DNA of 64,000 nt, from contig NZ_CP040676.1 in the NCBI RefSeq assembly GCF_005960665.1, positions 1,932,501-1,996,500 of the forward strand. Direction: 5' to 3'. Position 1 is the stretch's first letter. Each line of letters starts with the position of its first letter. Under the pieces are notes generated by a model. It searched no databases. It was given only the letters and a program-made list of their open reading frames with translations, and was not told where the DNA came from. Positions 49,723 to 57,466 of the stretch are shown one piece after another. The translations under genes were made by a program, and so were the position numbers. This stretch comes from Exiguobacterium mexicanum. Its GTDB lineage: Bacteria; Bacillota; Bacilli; Exiguobacteriales; Exiguobacteriaceae.

Positions 49723-50670
49723 TTAGAAGCGGTCGCGCTCATCACGACGTGTATGGTCGCGGTCATGATCACGATGGCGAAGGTCGTCTTCCCCTTCGAC
49801 GTGCGCCTCTTCTTTACGTAACGTCTCACGTACCGTTTCTGTATCTTTCACTTTCTCTTTGCCGACGACGATTTCTTCGGCGACGACATCTTTCTTCGTC
49901 ACATCGACGCGTTCTTCCGTGACCGGCACGCGAATCTCATCGCGGTCCGTTGTCGCATCGAATGAATGTCCTGTCGCTTCACGGTCCCCATCGACGCGAC
50001 GGCGTTCGACGTAGACTTCGTCGCGCTCGACTTCGACATCGACACGTTCTTCGTGTTCGACGACATCTTTCTCGACGCGAACCTCTCCTGTTTGAACACG
50101 CTCTTTGTTCACTTGGAGACGCTCTTCATGCAATTCGAGCTTTTGCTCATCCGTCAAATCCGCGCGGTTACGAATGTCTTCATCCATATCGTTGAATCGT
50201 TCCGATGGAATACCAGTGCTTGAAGCTCCTGTCATCCCGACGTCACGTGCGGTCATGTTGCCTGCTTCGTTGCCTTCTGAACCGTAGCCGGCTGATGTGC
50301 GGCCACCTTCGAACGTCGAGTTACGACCGTCATCTAAGATGCCGTCGTTCGAGTCCAACAAGAGGACGAATCCACCGTTCTCGATGTCTTGACGGTGACG
50401 TGCTGTCTCTTCTTCTGAGAAACCGAGTTTATCGAACGTATGTCGAACTTCGTCTTCTCCGTCCGCGACTCCAAAGAAGCGATCAAGCCATGACGCTTTC
50501 GTTTCTTTTACTTCTGCATCCGTTTCGCCGCGAACCATCGAAAGGTTCGATTTATCTTTCACAACGACGTACAAATCGTCTTCGCGATGCCCCTCGGCAC
50601 GAAGTTGATCAATTTTTGCCACGAGCTCTGACTCCTGATAGTAAGTGCCTACATAACGTTTGTTATCCAT
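49723..50670 (-). CDS. YflT plus DUF2382 general stress protein (YsnF-like)
   Basis: 315 residues. YflT domain at 1-105 (YVGTYYQESELVAKIDQLRA, DDLYVVVKDKSNLS), a flexible Gly/Ser/Asn-rich middle (about 110-165) and a DUF2382 domain at 175-300 (LELHEERLQVNKERVQTGEV, ERDEVYVERRRVDGD, PVTEERVDVTKKDVVAEEI), ending in a His/Arg/Asp tail. The two domains are the same as in the neighbouring pair, pointing to local duplication. The family is induced by general stress in Bacilli; a sigma-B promoter was sought but not convincingly seen. ATG follows GGGAGATAC. Confidence 0.83.
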   Translation of the reverse strand: MDNKRYVGTYYQESELVAKIDQLRAEGHREDDLYVVVKDKSNLSMVRGETDAEVKETKASWLDRFFGVADGEDEVRHTFDKLGFSEEETARHRQDIENGGFVLLLDSNDGILDDGRNSTFEGGRTSAGYGSEGNEAGNMTARDVGMTGASSTGIPSERFNDMDEDIRNRADLTDEQKLELHEERLQVNKERVQTGEVRVEKDVVEHEERVDVEVERDEVYVERRRVDGDREATGHSFDATTDRDEIRVPVTEERVDVTKKDVVAEEIVVGKEKVKDTETVRETLRKEEAHVEGEDDLRHRDHDRDHTRRDERDRF

Positions 50671-50869
50671 GATTGTATCTCCCTTTCACATTCTGTATTT
50701 TTTGGTTATTGGCTAGGCGGATTCGTAATGATCTGCCATTCGGCCGGTAATGTAGATATTCCCTTGCAACTCCGTTTCATGCATTTCTTTCATGATTGTA
50801 ATCTGTTTGTAACGTCATGACTTTTGACCGATTGCTTTCGCTTCTACTATATGCATTGAGATTTTTCAC

Positions 50870-50899
50870 AAAAAAACCTTCCGCATGATACGGAAGGTT
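50870..50899 (-). terminator. Terminator of the LacI-type regulator gene
   Basis: AACCTTCCG and CGGAAGGTT arms around a 7-base loop; minus strand continues with seven T residues. Confidence 0.9.
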
Positions 50900-50904
50900 T
50901 GCAC

Positions 50905-51948
50905 TCATTCAACGATTTCAGTCTTCTTTTTCTGACCGCACGACTGGCGGACGACCAAATAGTGCGGCACGATGACGCGTTTCCCGTAAGGTGGCGCGCT
51001 ATCGCCGATCTGTTCAATCAAACAGTTCGTCGCCTCGAAACCAAGGCCGAAAATGTTGATTTCGACCGATGTGAGCGGCGGGTTCGAGTGTTCCGCGATG
51101 TAGACGTTGTTGAAACTGACGACGGCGACATCCTCAGGTATCTTAAGGCCCATCTCACTGAGCGTGCTGATGACACCGAGCGCCATCATATCGTCACTGA
51201 CGACGACGGCTGTCGGTGGTTCCTCTAGTTGGAGCAACTCGCGCACGGCTTTGGCGCCGCCTTTCGTCATGAACTCGGCCCGGGCGATATAGTCTTCGCG
51301 AACCGGGATCCCTGCTTCCATGAGCGCCGTCGCATACCCGTTGCGCCGGTCTTGCGTGACCGCCAGTTTATCCGAGCCTCCGATGAAGGCGATGCAGCGA
51401 TGGCCAAGATTGTAAAGATGTTTCGTCACTTCTCGTCCGGCCAAATAGTTGTCCGTGTCGACGTACGTGATTGACGAGGCATCCCCAAACGGCTTCCCGA
51501 CGACGACGAACGGGAATTTCGTCTGACGTAAGTATTGAACGACCTTGTCGTCTTCTCGTGAATACAAGACGATGACTCCGTCAACGCGACGTCCTTGCAC
51601 CATCTCGATGACCCCGGACAATACTTCTTCTTCGGTCACACCCGTTGTCATATAGAGCGAGTAGCCATTTTGATGCGCTTTCGTACTAATCCCGCGTAAC
51701 ACTTCCGGGAAAAATGGATTTTGCAGCGTCTTCGTCGCCGCGCTCGGCATGACGAGACCAATCGACTGCGTCGAGCGGTTGGCAAGGCTTCGGGCGTGAA
51801 TGTTCGGATGGTACCCGAGTTCTTCCATCGAACTGCGTACACGCTCTTTTGTTTTTTGACTGATACGCGGACTGTTGGCGATGACGCGAGACACGGTCGA
51901 CGGTGCGACATTGGCGTGTTTGGCGACATCTTTAATCGTGATTTGCAT
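50905..51948 (-). CDS. malR: LacI-family transcriptional regulator of the maltodextrin genes
   Basis: 347 residues. N-terminal helix-turn-helix ITIKDVAKHANVAPSTVSRV (residues 3-22) with hinge YHPNIHARSLANR, then a periplasmic-binding-like effector domain (IGLVMPSAATKTLQNPFFPE, DGVIVLYSRE, GGSDKLAVTQDRRNGY). Location at the end of an amylase-malGFE cluster, and LacI-type palindromes before those genes, make it the likely maltose/maltodextrin repressor. ATG 51948 with GGGGAG upstream is preferred over a frame beginning 14 codons earlier. Effector identity is not proven. Confidence 0.88.
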   Translation of the reverse strand: MQITIKDVAKHANVAPSTVSRVIANSPRISQKTKERVRSSMEELGYHPNIHARSLANRSTQSIGLVMPSAATKTLQNPFFPEVLRGISTKAHQNGYSLYMTTGVTEEEVLSGVIEMVQGRRVDGVIVLYSREDDKVVQYLRQTKFPFVVVGKPFGDASSITYVDTDNYLAGREVTKHLYNLGHRCIAFIGGSDKLAVTQDRRNGYATALMEAGIPVREDYIARAEFMTKGGAKAVRELLQLEEPPTAVVVSDDMMALGVISTLSEMGLKIPEDVAVVSFNNVYIAEHSNPPLTSVEINIFGLGFEATNCLIEQIGDSAPPYGKRVIVPHYLVVRQSCGQKKKTEIVE

Positions 51949-51999
51949 GATGCTCCCCTTTGCTTCCGTTAGTTCAAAGTTCCCTATCACAGGGTATCC

Positions 52000-53511
52000 T
52001 CAGCTCGCGCTCTTGCGACGCTTCCACATGACCAATCCAGTCAAGAAAATCGGGATGGCGACCACGAGTAGACCGATCGTCCACATGTTCACTTCCGATT
52101 CTTCGACGATGTAGGCGTTCGCACTTTCTCCTGCGAGTTTGATGGTGAACGTGCCACGGCTGTCCGTGACAAGTTGTGAGAACAAGAGACCACGAAGCCG
52201 TGTATCTTCTCCGACCTCGCTTACCTCGAATTCAATCTCTCTGTCCTCGGCGTTCATATTGATGGCGTACAGCGCGACATCTTCGCCGTCACGACGTTCA
52301 AACACGGCCATGCCGTCTTTCGAAGCGATCATCCGTTGTTCACCGGTCGCAAACACCGGGTATTCGGCGCGCATCCGGTTCATCGTCGCAACGTATTCAT
52401 GGAGCTCTTCATTTCCAGGGAAATCGGTCATGACCCGGTTCGCGGGATCAGCCCCGCCCTTTTGTGCGTTCTCCGTTCCTTGGAAGACGATTGGCATCCC
52501 CGGTGACGCGTAAAGGGCGAACAATCCGAGGCGGAGCCTGCGTTCGGCCGACTCGGCACCACCTAGTTCCGCGACGTGCATGAAACGTTCGACGTCATGG
52601 TTATCGAGGAAGGTCGCCATTTGGTTCGGATCATTAAAGAACGTCTCGGCGTAACTTGCGGCCACGTCGATTTCGTCGACGTTCGCCGTCTTTTGTGTCA
52701 TCGTCTTCGAGACGCGGTCATAAAACGTGAAATTGGTGATGCTGTTGAAGCCTAAGTCATCATACTCGGCGACATACTGCGGGTCCGGATCGAACACTTC
52801 GGCCAAGAGATAAAAATCTGGATCGACTTCACGGACCGCTTTGACGAAATCTTCCCAAAACGGCTTATCGACGTGGCGCACCGTATCGAGACGATAGCCG
52901 TCGATCCCGGTCTCTTCGATCCAATACGTGGCCGCCTCGAGCAAGTAGTCTTTCACTTCCGGGTCTTCGGTTTTAAAATCCGGCAAGTCGAACAACCAGT
53001 GCGTCTCGACTTGTTCTTGATCGTTCCACAGCACAATCGGTAGCTCGTCATGGAACCAGTCTGGTTTTTCTTCGACCCACGGATGGTTCGGCCCGACGTG
53101 GTTGACGACAAAGTCGAGGATGACTTTCATATCCCGCTTATGCGCCTCATCGACGAGTTCCTGCAAATCTTCTTTCGTCCCGAATTGGGGATCGATGTCA
53201 TAAAAATCTTTAATCCAATAGCCATGGTAACCGTCCGGCATGTTTTCAAACACCGGCGTCAACCAGATGGAGGTGAATCCGAGCGACTCGATGTAATCAA
53301 GTTTTTCAATCACGCCTCGGATATCGCCCCCATGAAAGGCTTTCGGGTCATTCTGATCGACCTGGTCATTGTTGTCCGGATTCCCGTCAACGAACCGATC
53401 GACCATGATAAAGTACATGCGTTCCTGTTCCCACGATGCTGCTTCTTTCGCTCCGACGACTGTTGGAAACAAAAGAAGCGACAGAAGAACGAGCACGACG
53501 CCTCGCCTCAT
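52000..53511 (-). CDS. Secreted membrane-anchored alpha-amylase (GH13)
   Basis: 503 residues. Signal peptide at 1-21 (cleavage near VVGAKEA), GH13 catalytic barrel from about 28 to 400 with the four conserved regions DFVVNH, GYRLDTVRH (nucleophile Asp), AEVFDPD (acid/base Glu) and FLDNHDVERF, a beta-domain, then a C-terminal membrane helix (about 478-498) and a basic tail. It thus stays on the outer face and cleaves starch or glycogen to maltodextrins for the MalEFG importer encoded upstream. It follows malG by 23 bp. Confidence 0.93.
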   Translation of the reverse strand: MRRGVVLVLLSLLLFPTVVGAKEAASWEQERMYFIMVDRFVDGNPDNNDQVDQNDPKAFHGGDIRGVIEKLDYIESLGFTSIWLTPVFENMPDGYHGYWIKDFYDIDPQFGTKEDLQELVDEAHKRDMKVILDFVVNHVGPNHPWVEEKPDWFHDELPIVLWNDQEQVETHWLFDLPDFKTEDPEVKDYLLEAATYWIEETGIDGYRLDTVRHVDKPFWEDFVKAVREVDPDFYLLAEVFDPDPQYVAEYDDLGFNSITNFTFYDRVSKTMTQKTANVDEIDVAASYAETFFNDPNQMATFLDNHDVERFMHVAELGGAESAERRLRLGLFALYASPGMPIVFQGTENAQKGGADPANRVMTDFPGNEELHEYVATMNRMRAEYPVFATGEQRMIASKDGMAVFERRDGEDVALYAINMNAEDREIEFEVSEVGEDTRLRGLLFSQLVTDSRGTFTIKLAGESANAYIVEESEVNMWTIGLLVVAIPIFLTGLVMWKRRKSAS

Positions 53512-53534
53512 ATCGCTTCCCCCTTAAGTGAGTA

Positions 53535-54368
53535 TTATCCTTTCGTACCACCGGCAGTGAGACCCGAGACGAAGTAGCGTTGGAACATGAAGAACAAGAG
53601 AACGATTGGGAGGGCCGAAAGGACGGCGCCTGCCGCGAACAACGTGAAGTTGTTGTCGAACTGTCGAGAAATCATATTGTAAAGACCAACCGCGAGCGTC
53701 TGTTTCTCTGGTGTCCGAAGGACGAGCGATGCCAAGATGAAGTCGTTGAACGGGCCCATGAAGTTGAAGAGGGCGATCGTTGCGACGATTGGCTTCGCGA
53801 GCGGCAAAATGATTTGCCAGAAGATACGAAGGTGACCGGCACCATCCATCCGAGCGGCTTCATCGAGCTCTTTCGGAATCGTATCGAAATAACCTTTTGC
53901 CAAGTACGTATTCATCGGAATCGCGCCACCGGCATACAGCAGAATGAGCGCTGTGTGCGTGTCGAGAAGACCGAGCATGTTGAGCAATACGTAGATGGCG
54001 ATGATGGCGACGAATTGCGGCACCATTTGCAAGACGAGGAACAAGACGAGCGAGTTCTTCCGTCCGACGAAACGATAGCGCGAGAACACATAACCAGTGA
54101 TCGTCACCAAGATGACAGCGAGCGCCATCGTAATGAAAGCGATTTTCAACGTGTTCACATACCATAAACTATAATCCGAAATCGTTAGATCGAACAAGTT
54201 TTTATAGTGAATGAACGTCGGATTTTCTGGAATGATTTTTGACGTGATGGTACGACCCGGGTTGAATGACGTCCCTACCACCCAAAGCATTGGATAGAGA
54301 ATGATGATCGACGCAAGCGTCAAGATGACATAAGAGAACGCCAAATTGATTCGTTTTTGTTTTTTCAT
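53535..54368 (-). CDS. malG: Maltodextrin ABC transporter permease MalG
   Basis: 277-residue permease with six helices. The EAA loop with the ATPase-contact motif is EAARMDGAGHLRIFWQIILP (about residues 178-197). N-terminal NLAFSYVILTLASIIILYPM and the C-terminal FFMFQRYFVSGLTAGGTKG match maltose/maltodextrin MalG/MdxG proteins. It starts 1 bp after the malF stop, with a GAGG site inside malF. The ATPase (MsmX type) is not in the window and is probably shared with other sugar importers. Confidence 0.94.
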   Translation of the reverse strand: MKKQKRINLAFSYVILTLASIIILYPMLWVVGTSFNPGRTITSKIIPENPTFIHYKNLFDLTISDYSLWYVNTLKIAFITMALAVILVTITGYVFSRYRFVGRKNSLVLFLVLQMVPQFVAIIAIYVLLNMLGLLDTHTALILLYAGGAIPMNTYLAKGYFDTIPKELDEAARMDGAGHLRIFWQIILPLAKPIVATIALFNFMGPFNDFILASLVLRTPEKQTLAVGLYNMISRQFDNNFTLFAAGAVLSALPIVLLFFMFQRYFVSGLTAGGTKG

Positions 54369-54369
54369 A

Positions 54370-55722
54370 TCAAATCATATCCTCGTCTTTGAAAGATTTT
54401 GTCCGACGGAACTGGATGACGGCAAGTGTCATGATGAAGAATGACAAAATGAGCGTGATCGCAGCCGCAAGTCCGTATTGCGGGTTGGCTCCGAGAGACA
54501 ATTTGTAAATCCATGAAATCAAGATATCGGTACCACCGGCAGTTTGTCCCGGTACAGCCGGTCCACCGCCGTTAAAGAGATAGATGATGTTGAAGTTGTT
54601 GAAGTTGAACGTGAACTGCGTGATGAGAATCGGTGCTGTTGCGAACAAGAGCATCGGTAACGTAATCAAGCGGAACTTGTCAAAGATGGTCGCACCGTCA
54701 ATCGTTGCCGCTTCATATAAGTCGCCAGGGATCGATTGCAATACCCCAGTCATGAGCGTCATGATGAACGGGAAGCCGAGCCACCATTGAATCAAGATGA
54801 GCGCGCTGCGTGTCGCCGTCGGATCGGTCATCCAGTTGATCGGATCAAGTCCGAACGCTGGAAGGATCGTCGTGTTGAACACACCGAACGATTCGTTGAA
54901 CATCGAACGGAAAATCAAGATTGTGATGAACGCTGGAACGGCCCATGACAAAATCAAAATCGAGCGGAACAAGCGACGGAAGCGAAGACCTTCTTGGTTC
55001 AAGAGGACCGCGAGGAAAATCCCGATCGCGATGACACCGACCGTCGAAGCGACCGTCCAGACGAGTGTCCAGCCGAGAACGCCGACGAATGTGTCGCGCC
55101 AAATGTCGATTTCAAAAATTCGTGTGAAGTTCTCAAACCCGATCCACTCGACAAGTTTTGCCGGTGGTGCGTTGTTGTAACGATAGTTCGTGAACGCGAT
55201 CAAGAATGTGAAAATGAGTGGTAATACGACTGTGAAGACGAGCAAGATGAGCGACGGGATCAACATCAAGTATGGGAATCCATGGTCGCGCAAGTTGCGG
55301 AGTTGCACTTGGAACGTTGGGACGTTTAGGTGCTGATCACGAATGCGACCGACTCGGTAGGCGTCACGAATGTTCCAGATGTAGAACGCGATTCCGAAGA
55401 AAAGTAAGATTAATGCGACAATCCCTTCTACCATCAAGAAGATGGAGTGGTCGTTACGAGGTCCTGCCACTTCGCCAAGCGTGATCAATCCCCAAAGGCC
55501 ACCACGGTCGCCAGGTCCTGCGCCCGCTCCTTTGAAAAAGAGATCGTAGTTTACTGCAAAATAAGACATGATGACGATAAAGAAAGCGATCGCTTTCGCT
55601 TTTTGATTGTTATAGAATTGACCGGCTCCCGGAATGATCGAAAGTAATGCGGCGTTCCGAGCATGATTGGTCGGTTTTTCCGGACGTTGTTCCGGCGTTT
55701 TAGGGTTCGCGATTGAAGCCAT
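54370..55722 (-). CDS. malF: Maltodextrin ABC transporter permease MalF
   Basis: 450-residue permease. The N-terminal cytoplasmic stretch (1-25) and two extra helices precede the core six; the EAA motif is YEAATIDGATIFDKFRLITL near 350. Size and the PGAGQFYNNQK segment near 35 resemble MalF/MdxF of Bacilli. ATG 55722 is preferred over TTG 55728; AAAGGAG is upstream. A LacI-type palindrome lies 36 bp before the start, between malE and malF. Confidence 0.93.
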   Translation of the reverse strand: MASIANPKTPEQRPEKPTNHARNAALLSIIPGAGQFYNNQKAKAIAFFIVIMSYFAVNYDLFFKGAGAGPGDRGGLWGLITLGEVAGPRNDHSIFLMVEGIVALILLFFGIAFYIWNIRDAYRVGRIRDQHLNVPTFQVQLRNLRDHGFPYLMLIPSLILLVFTVVLPLIFTFLIAFTNYRYNNAPPAKLVEWIGFENFTRIFEIDIWRDTFVGVLGWTLVWTVASTVGVIAIGIFLAVLLNQEGLRFRRLFRSILILSWAVPAFITILIFRSMFNESFGVFNTTILPAFGLDPINWMTDPTATRSALILIQWWLGFPFIMTLMTGVLQSIPGDLYEAATIDGATIFDKFRLITLPMLLFATAPILITQFTFNFNNFNIIYLFNGGGPAVPGQTAGGTDILISWIYKLSLGANPQYGLAAAITLILSFFIMTLAVIQFRRTKSFKDEDMI

Positions 55723-55757
55723 CCTCAATTTCTCCTTTCAATTTGAGCAAATCAATC

Positions 55758-55773
55758 GAGCAAGCGTTTGCTC
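55758..55773. promoter_or_regulatory. LacI-type operator before malF
   Basis: GAGCAAGCGTTTGCTC is a near-perfect palindrome with GAGCAA/TTGCTC arms. A half-site TTTGAGCAA lies a few bases away at 55742-55750. It could give malFG and amylase a second, internal control point. Confidence 0.7.
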
Positions 55774-55783
55774 AATTCTAGAA

Positions 55784-55819
55784 AATGAGGGGGAACGCCA
55801 GTCGGCGTACCCCATCATT
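55784..55819 (-). terminator. Hairpin between malE and malF
   Basis: AATGA/TCATT ends and GGCG/CGCC inner pairing flank a 4-base loop (AGTC on the plus strand). On the minus strand it is followed by TTTTCT only, so it looks like a leaky terminator or an mRNA-stabilising stem that raises malE over malFG. Confidence 0.65.
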
Positions 55820-55827
55820 TCATATCC

Positions 55828-57093
55828 TTATTGGTTGTTTGCTTGGATTTGTTGCTCGATGACTTTAACAGCATCGTCAGCTGATTTTTGTGCATCTTGC
55901 TTGCCAGTTGCTACGAGCTGAAGTGCTTGTGCCATTGGCTCCCAAACTTGTCCCATTTCAGGAATGTTAGGCATTGGGATTGCGTTCGTCGCTTGATCGA
56001 ATACCGCTTTCGCAACTTCGTTCGACGTGATTGTCTCGTTCGACTCGAGTGCTGCTACTGGTGGGATCTCGTTGTAAGCTTCAAACATCTTCAATGCGTT
56101 CTCTTCGTTCGTAAGTTCTGCGAGGAACATTTCAGCCCACTCTTGGTTTTCTGTGTAAGCAGAAAGTGCGTATGTCTTCACGCCCATGAACGTCTTGATT
56201 GGCTCACCGTTTGGAAGTGTCGGCAATGCAGACGCTCCAAGGTTGACGCCGGCATCTTCGTAACCATCTACGGCCCATGGTCCGTTCATGACTGTGTGTG
56301 CTTTCTTCTCAGTGAAGAGTTGGTCCATCGCTTGGCCACCAGACTCGCCGATCAACCCTTTAGGGAAGAGGCCTTCTTGGTACCATTTGCCGATGTAGTC
56401 GAAGCCTTCAACTGCGCCTTCGTTGTTCAAACCGACGTCGGTTGGGTCGAGCGCGCCGCCGTCTTCTTTGAAGACGTAACCGCCGAAGCCAGCCACTACA
56501 CCGTGAGCGAAGTAGAAGTTATCCCAAAGACCGAGGAAGCCGTACTCGCCTTTGTCTTTAAGATCTGTAGACAACTTGTACAAGTCGTCCATTGAAGTAG
56601 GAGCTTCTGATACCAAATCCTTGTTGTACATGAGGACTGGTGTTTCAACTGATTTCGGATAGCCGTAAGCTTGTCCGTCGAACATAACAGCCGATTTCGA
56701 AGCGTCTGTGAACGCTTCAAGTGCGCCTTCATCCGTAATTGGAGCCAAGTGACCTTGATCAGCGATCGTTCCGATTTGGTCGTGTGGTACGAGAACGATA
56801 TCAGGACCTTTACCAGCTGGGCCATCAAGCGCCAACTTGTCTTTTTGATCCGTCATTTGAACTTCAACGACTTCAACTGCGACGCCGTGTTCTTCTTCAA
56901 ACGCCTTCGCAACTTCTTTCGTCGTTTCCGACTTTTCAATATCTTCCCAAATTACGATTTTTTCTGGCTTGTTCTCGCTAGAAGAACCGCCTTCGTTAGT
57001 AGAACCATTGTCCGTACCGCCACCACATGCAGCAAGTGCACCGAAAGCGAATACTGCCGTTGAAAGTCCTGCTACCATTTTTTTCATCTTCAT
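55828..57093 (-). CDS. malE: Maltodextrin-binding lipoprotein MalE
   Basis: Solute-binding protein of 421 residues. Lipoprotein signal with lipobox LAAC (cysteine near 23) followed by a Gly/Ser/Asn-rich linker, then two-lobed binding domain: KIVIWEDIEKSETTKEVAKA, DGPAGKGPDIVLVPHDQIG, FLGLWDNFYFAHGVVAGFGG, and C-terminal PNIPEMGQVWEPMAQALQL, all typical of maltose/maltodextrin MalE/MdxE. ATG 57093 with GGGGAGG upstream is preferred over a longer frame. First gene of malE-malF-malG-amylase; strongly regulated by a leader with two palindromes. Confidence 0.95.
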   Translation of the reverse strand: MKMKKMVAGLSTAVFAFGALAACGGGTDNGSTNEGGSSSENKPEKIVIWEDIEKSETTKEVAKAFEEEHGVAVEVVEVQMTDQKDKLALDGPAGKGPDIVLVPHDQIGTIADQGHLAPITDEGALEAFTDASKSAVMFDGQAYGYPKSVETPVLMYNKDLVSEAPTSMDDLYKLSTDLKDKGEYGFLGLWDNFYFAHGVVAGFGGYVFKEDGGALDPTDVGLNNEGAVEGFDYIGKWYQEGLFPKGLIGESGGQAMDQLFTEKKAHTVMNGPWAVDGYEDAGVNLGASALPTLPNGEPIKTFMGVKTYALSAYTENQEWAEMFLAELTNEENALKMFEAYNEIPPVAALESNETITSNEVAKAVFDQATNAIPMPNIPEMGQVWEPMAQALQLVATGKQDAQKSADDAVKVIEQQIQANNQ

Positions 57094-57146
57094 GATGAAA
57101 AACCTCCCCAAGGAAATAGTATGGTCAGATTTGCGCAATCGCACTG

Positions 57147-57187
57147 ACCTACTGATTTTAATCGACTCCGCTACAGAATCAGTAGGT
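57147..57187 (-). promoter_or_regulatory. Long perfect inverted repeat in the malE leader
   Basis: ACCTACTGATT (57147-57157) and AATCAGTAGGT (57177-57187) are perfect 11-bp arms with a 19-base loop. The repeat lies between the promoter and the malE ribosome binding site and has no U-tract on the minus strand. Together with the operators and promoter at 57191-57249 and 57353-57393 it fills the 373-bp gap between malE and the divergent cyclomaltodextrinase gene; no gene is seen in the gap. Confidence 0.7.
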
Positions 57188-57190
57188 TAG

Positions 57191-57204
57191 TGAAAACGTT
57201 TGCA
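57191..57204. promoter_or_regulatory. LacI/cre-type operator in the malE promoter region
   Basis: TGAAAACGTTTGCA matches TGWAANCGNTNWCA at 13 of 14 positions and also resembles the LacI-type sites of the regulon. It lies just downstream of the malE -10 box (57222-57227), where a bound repressor would block elongation. Confidence 0.65.
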
Positions 57205-57221
57205 TCCTCACCTCAATTTTT

Positions 57222-57249
57222 ATTATACAGTTGTGTAAGCGTTTTACAA
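57222..57249 (-). promoter_or_regulatory. Promoter of malE
   Basis: Minus-strand TTGTAA (57249-57244) and TATAAT (57227-57222) with a 16-bp spacer. The palindrome TGTAAGCGTTTTACA at 57234-57248, another LacI/cre-like site, covers the -35 and much of the spacer. Confidence 0.75.
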
Positions 57250-57352
57250 GTCTTTTTTTTCGCTTTTTTTATTGTGGTTGTCCCATTTATCTCTTTTTGA
57301 ATTATTTATGACCCTATTTCGCAAAAAATGACGAATCAGGCGATTGACAAAA

Positions 57353-57393
57353 TGTAAACGCTTTATTACCCTTTGCTTGAGCAAACGTTTTCA
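57353..57393. promoter_or_regulatory. Two cre/LacI-type sites before the cyclomaltodextrinase gene
   Basis: TGTAAACGCTTTAT at 57353-57366 and TGAGCAAACGTTTTCA at 57378-57393. The second carries the GCAAACGTTTTC form of the regulon operator; the first is more like a cre half-degenerate site. They lie 75-115 bp upstream of the start codon. Confidence 0.6.
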
Positions 57394-57466
57394 CAACTGT
57401 TGTTTCTTTTCTGAACAGACAGTGTAAAATGGTTATAACCCTTAATAGAGAAAGGAATTCAAACCC

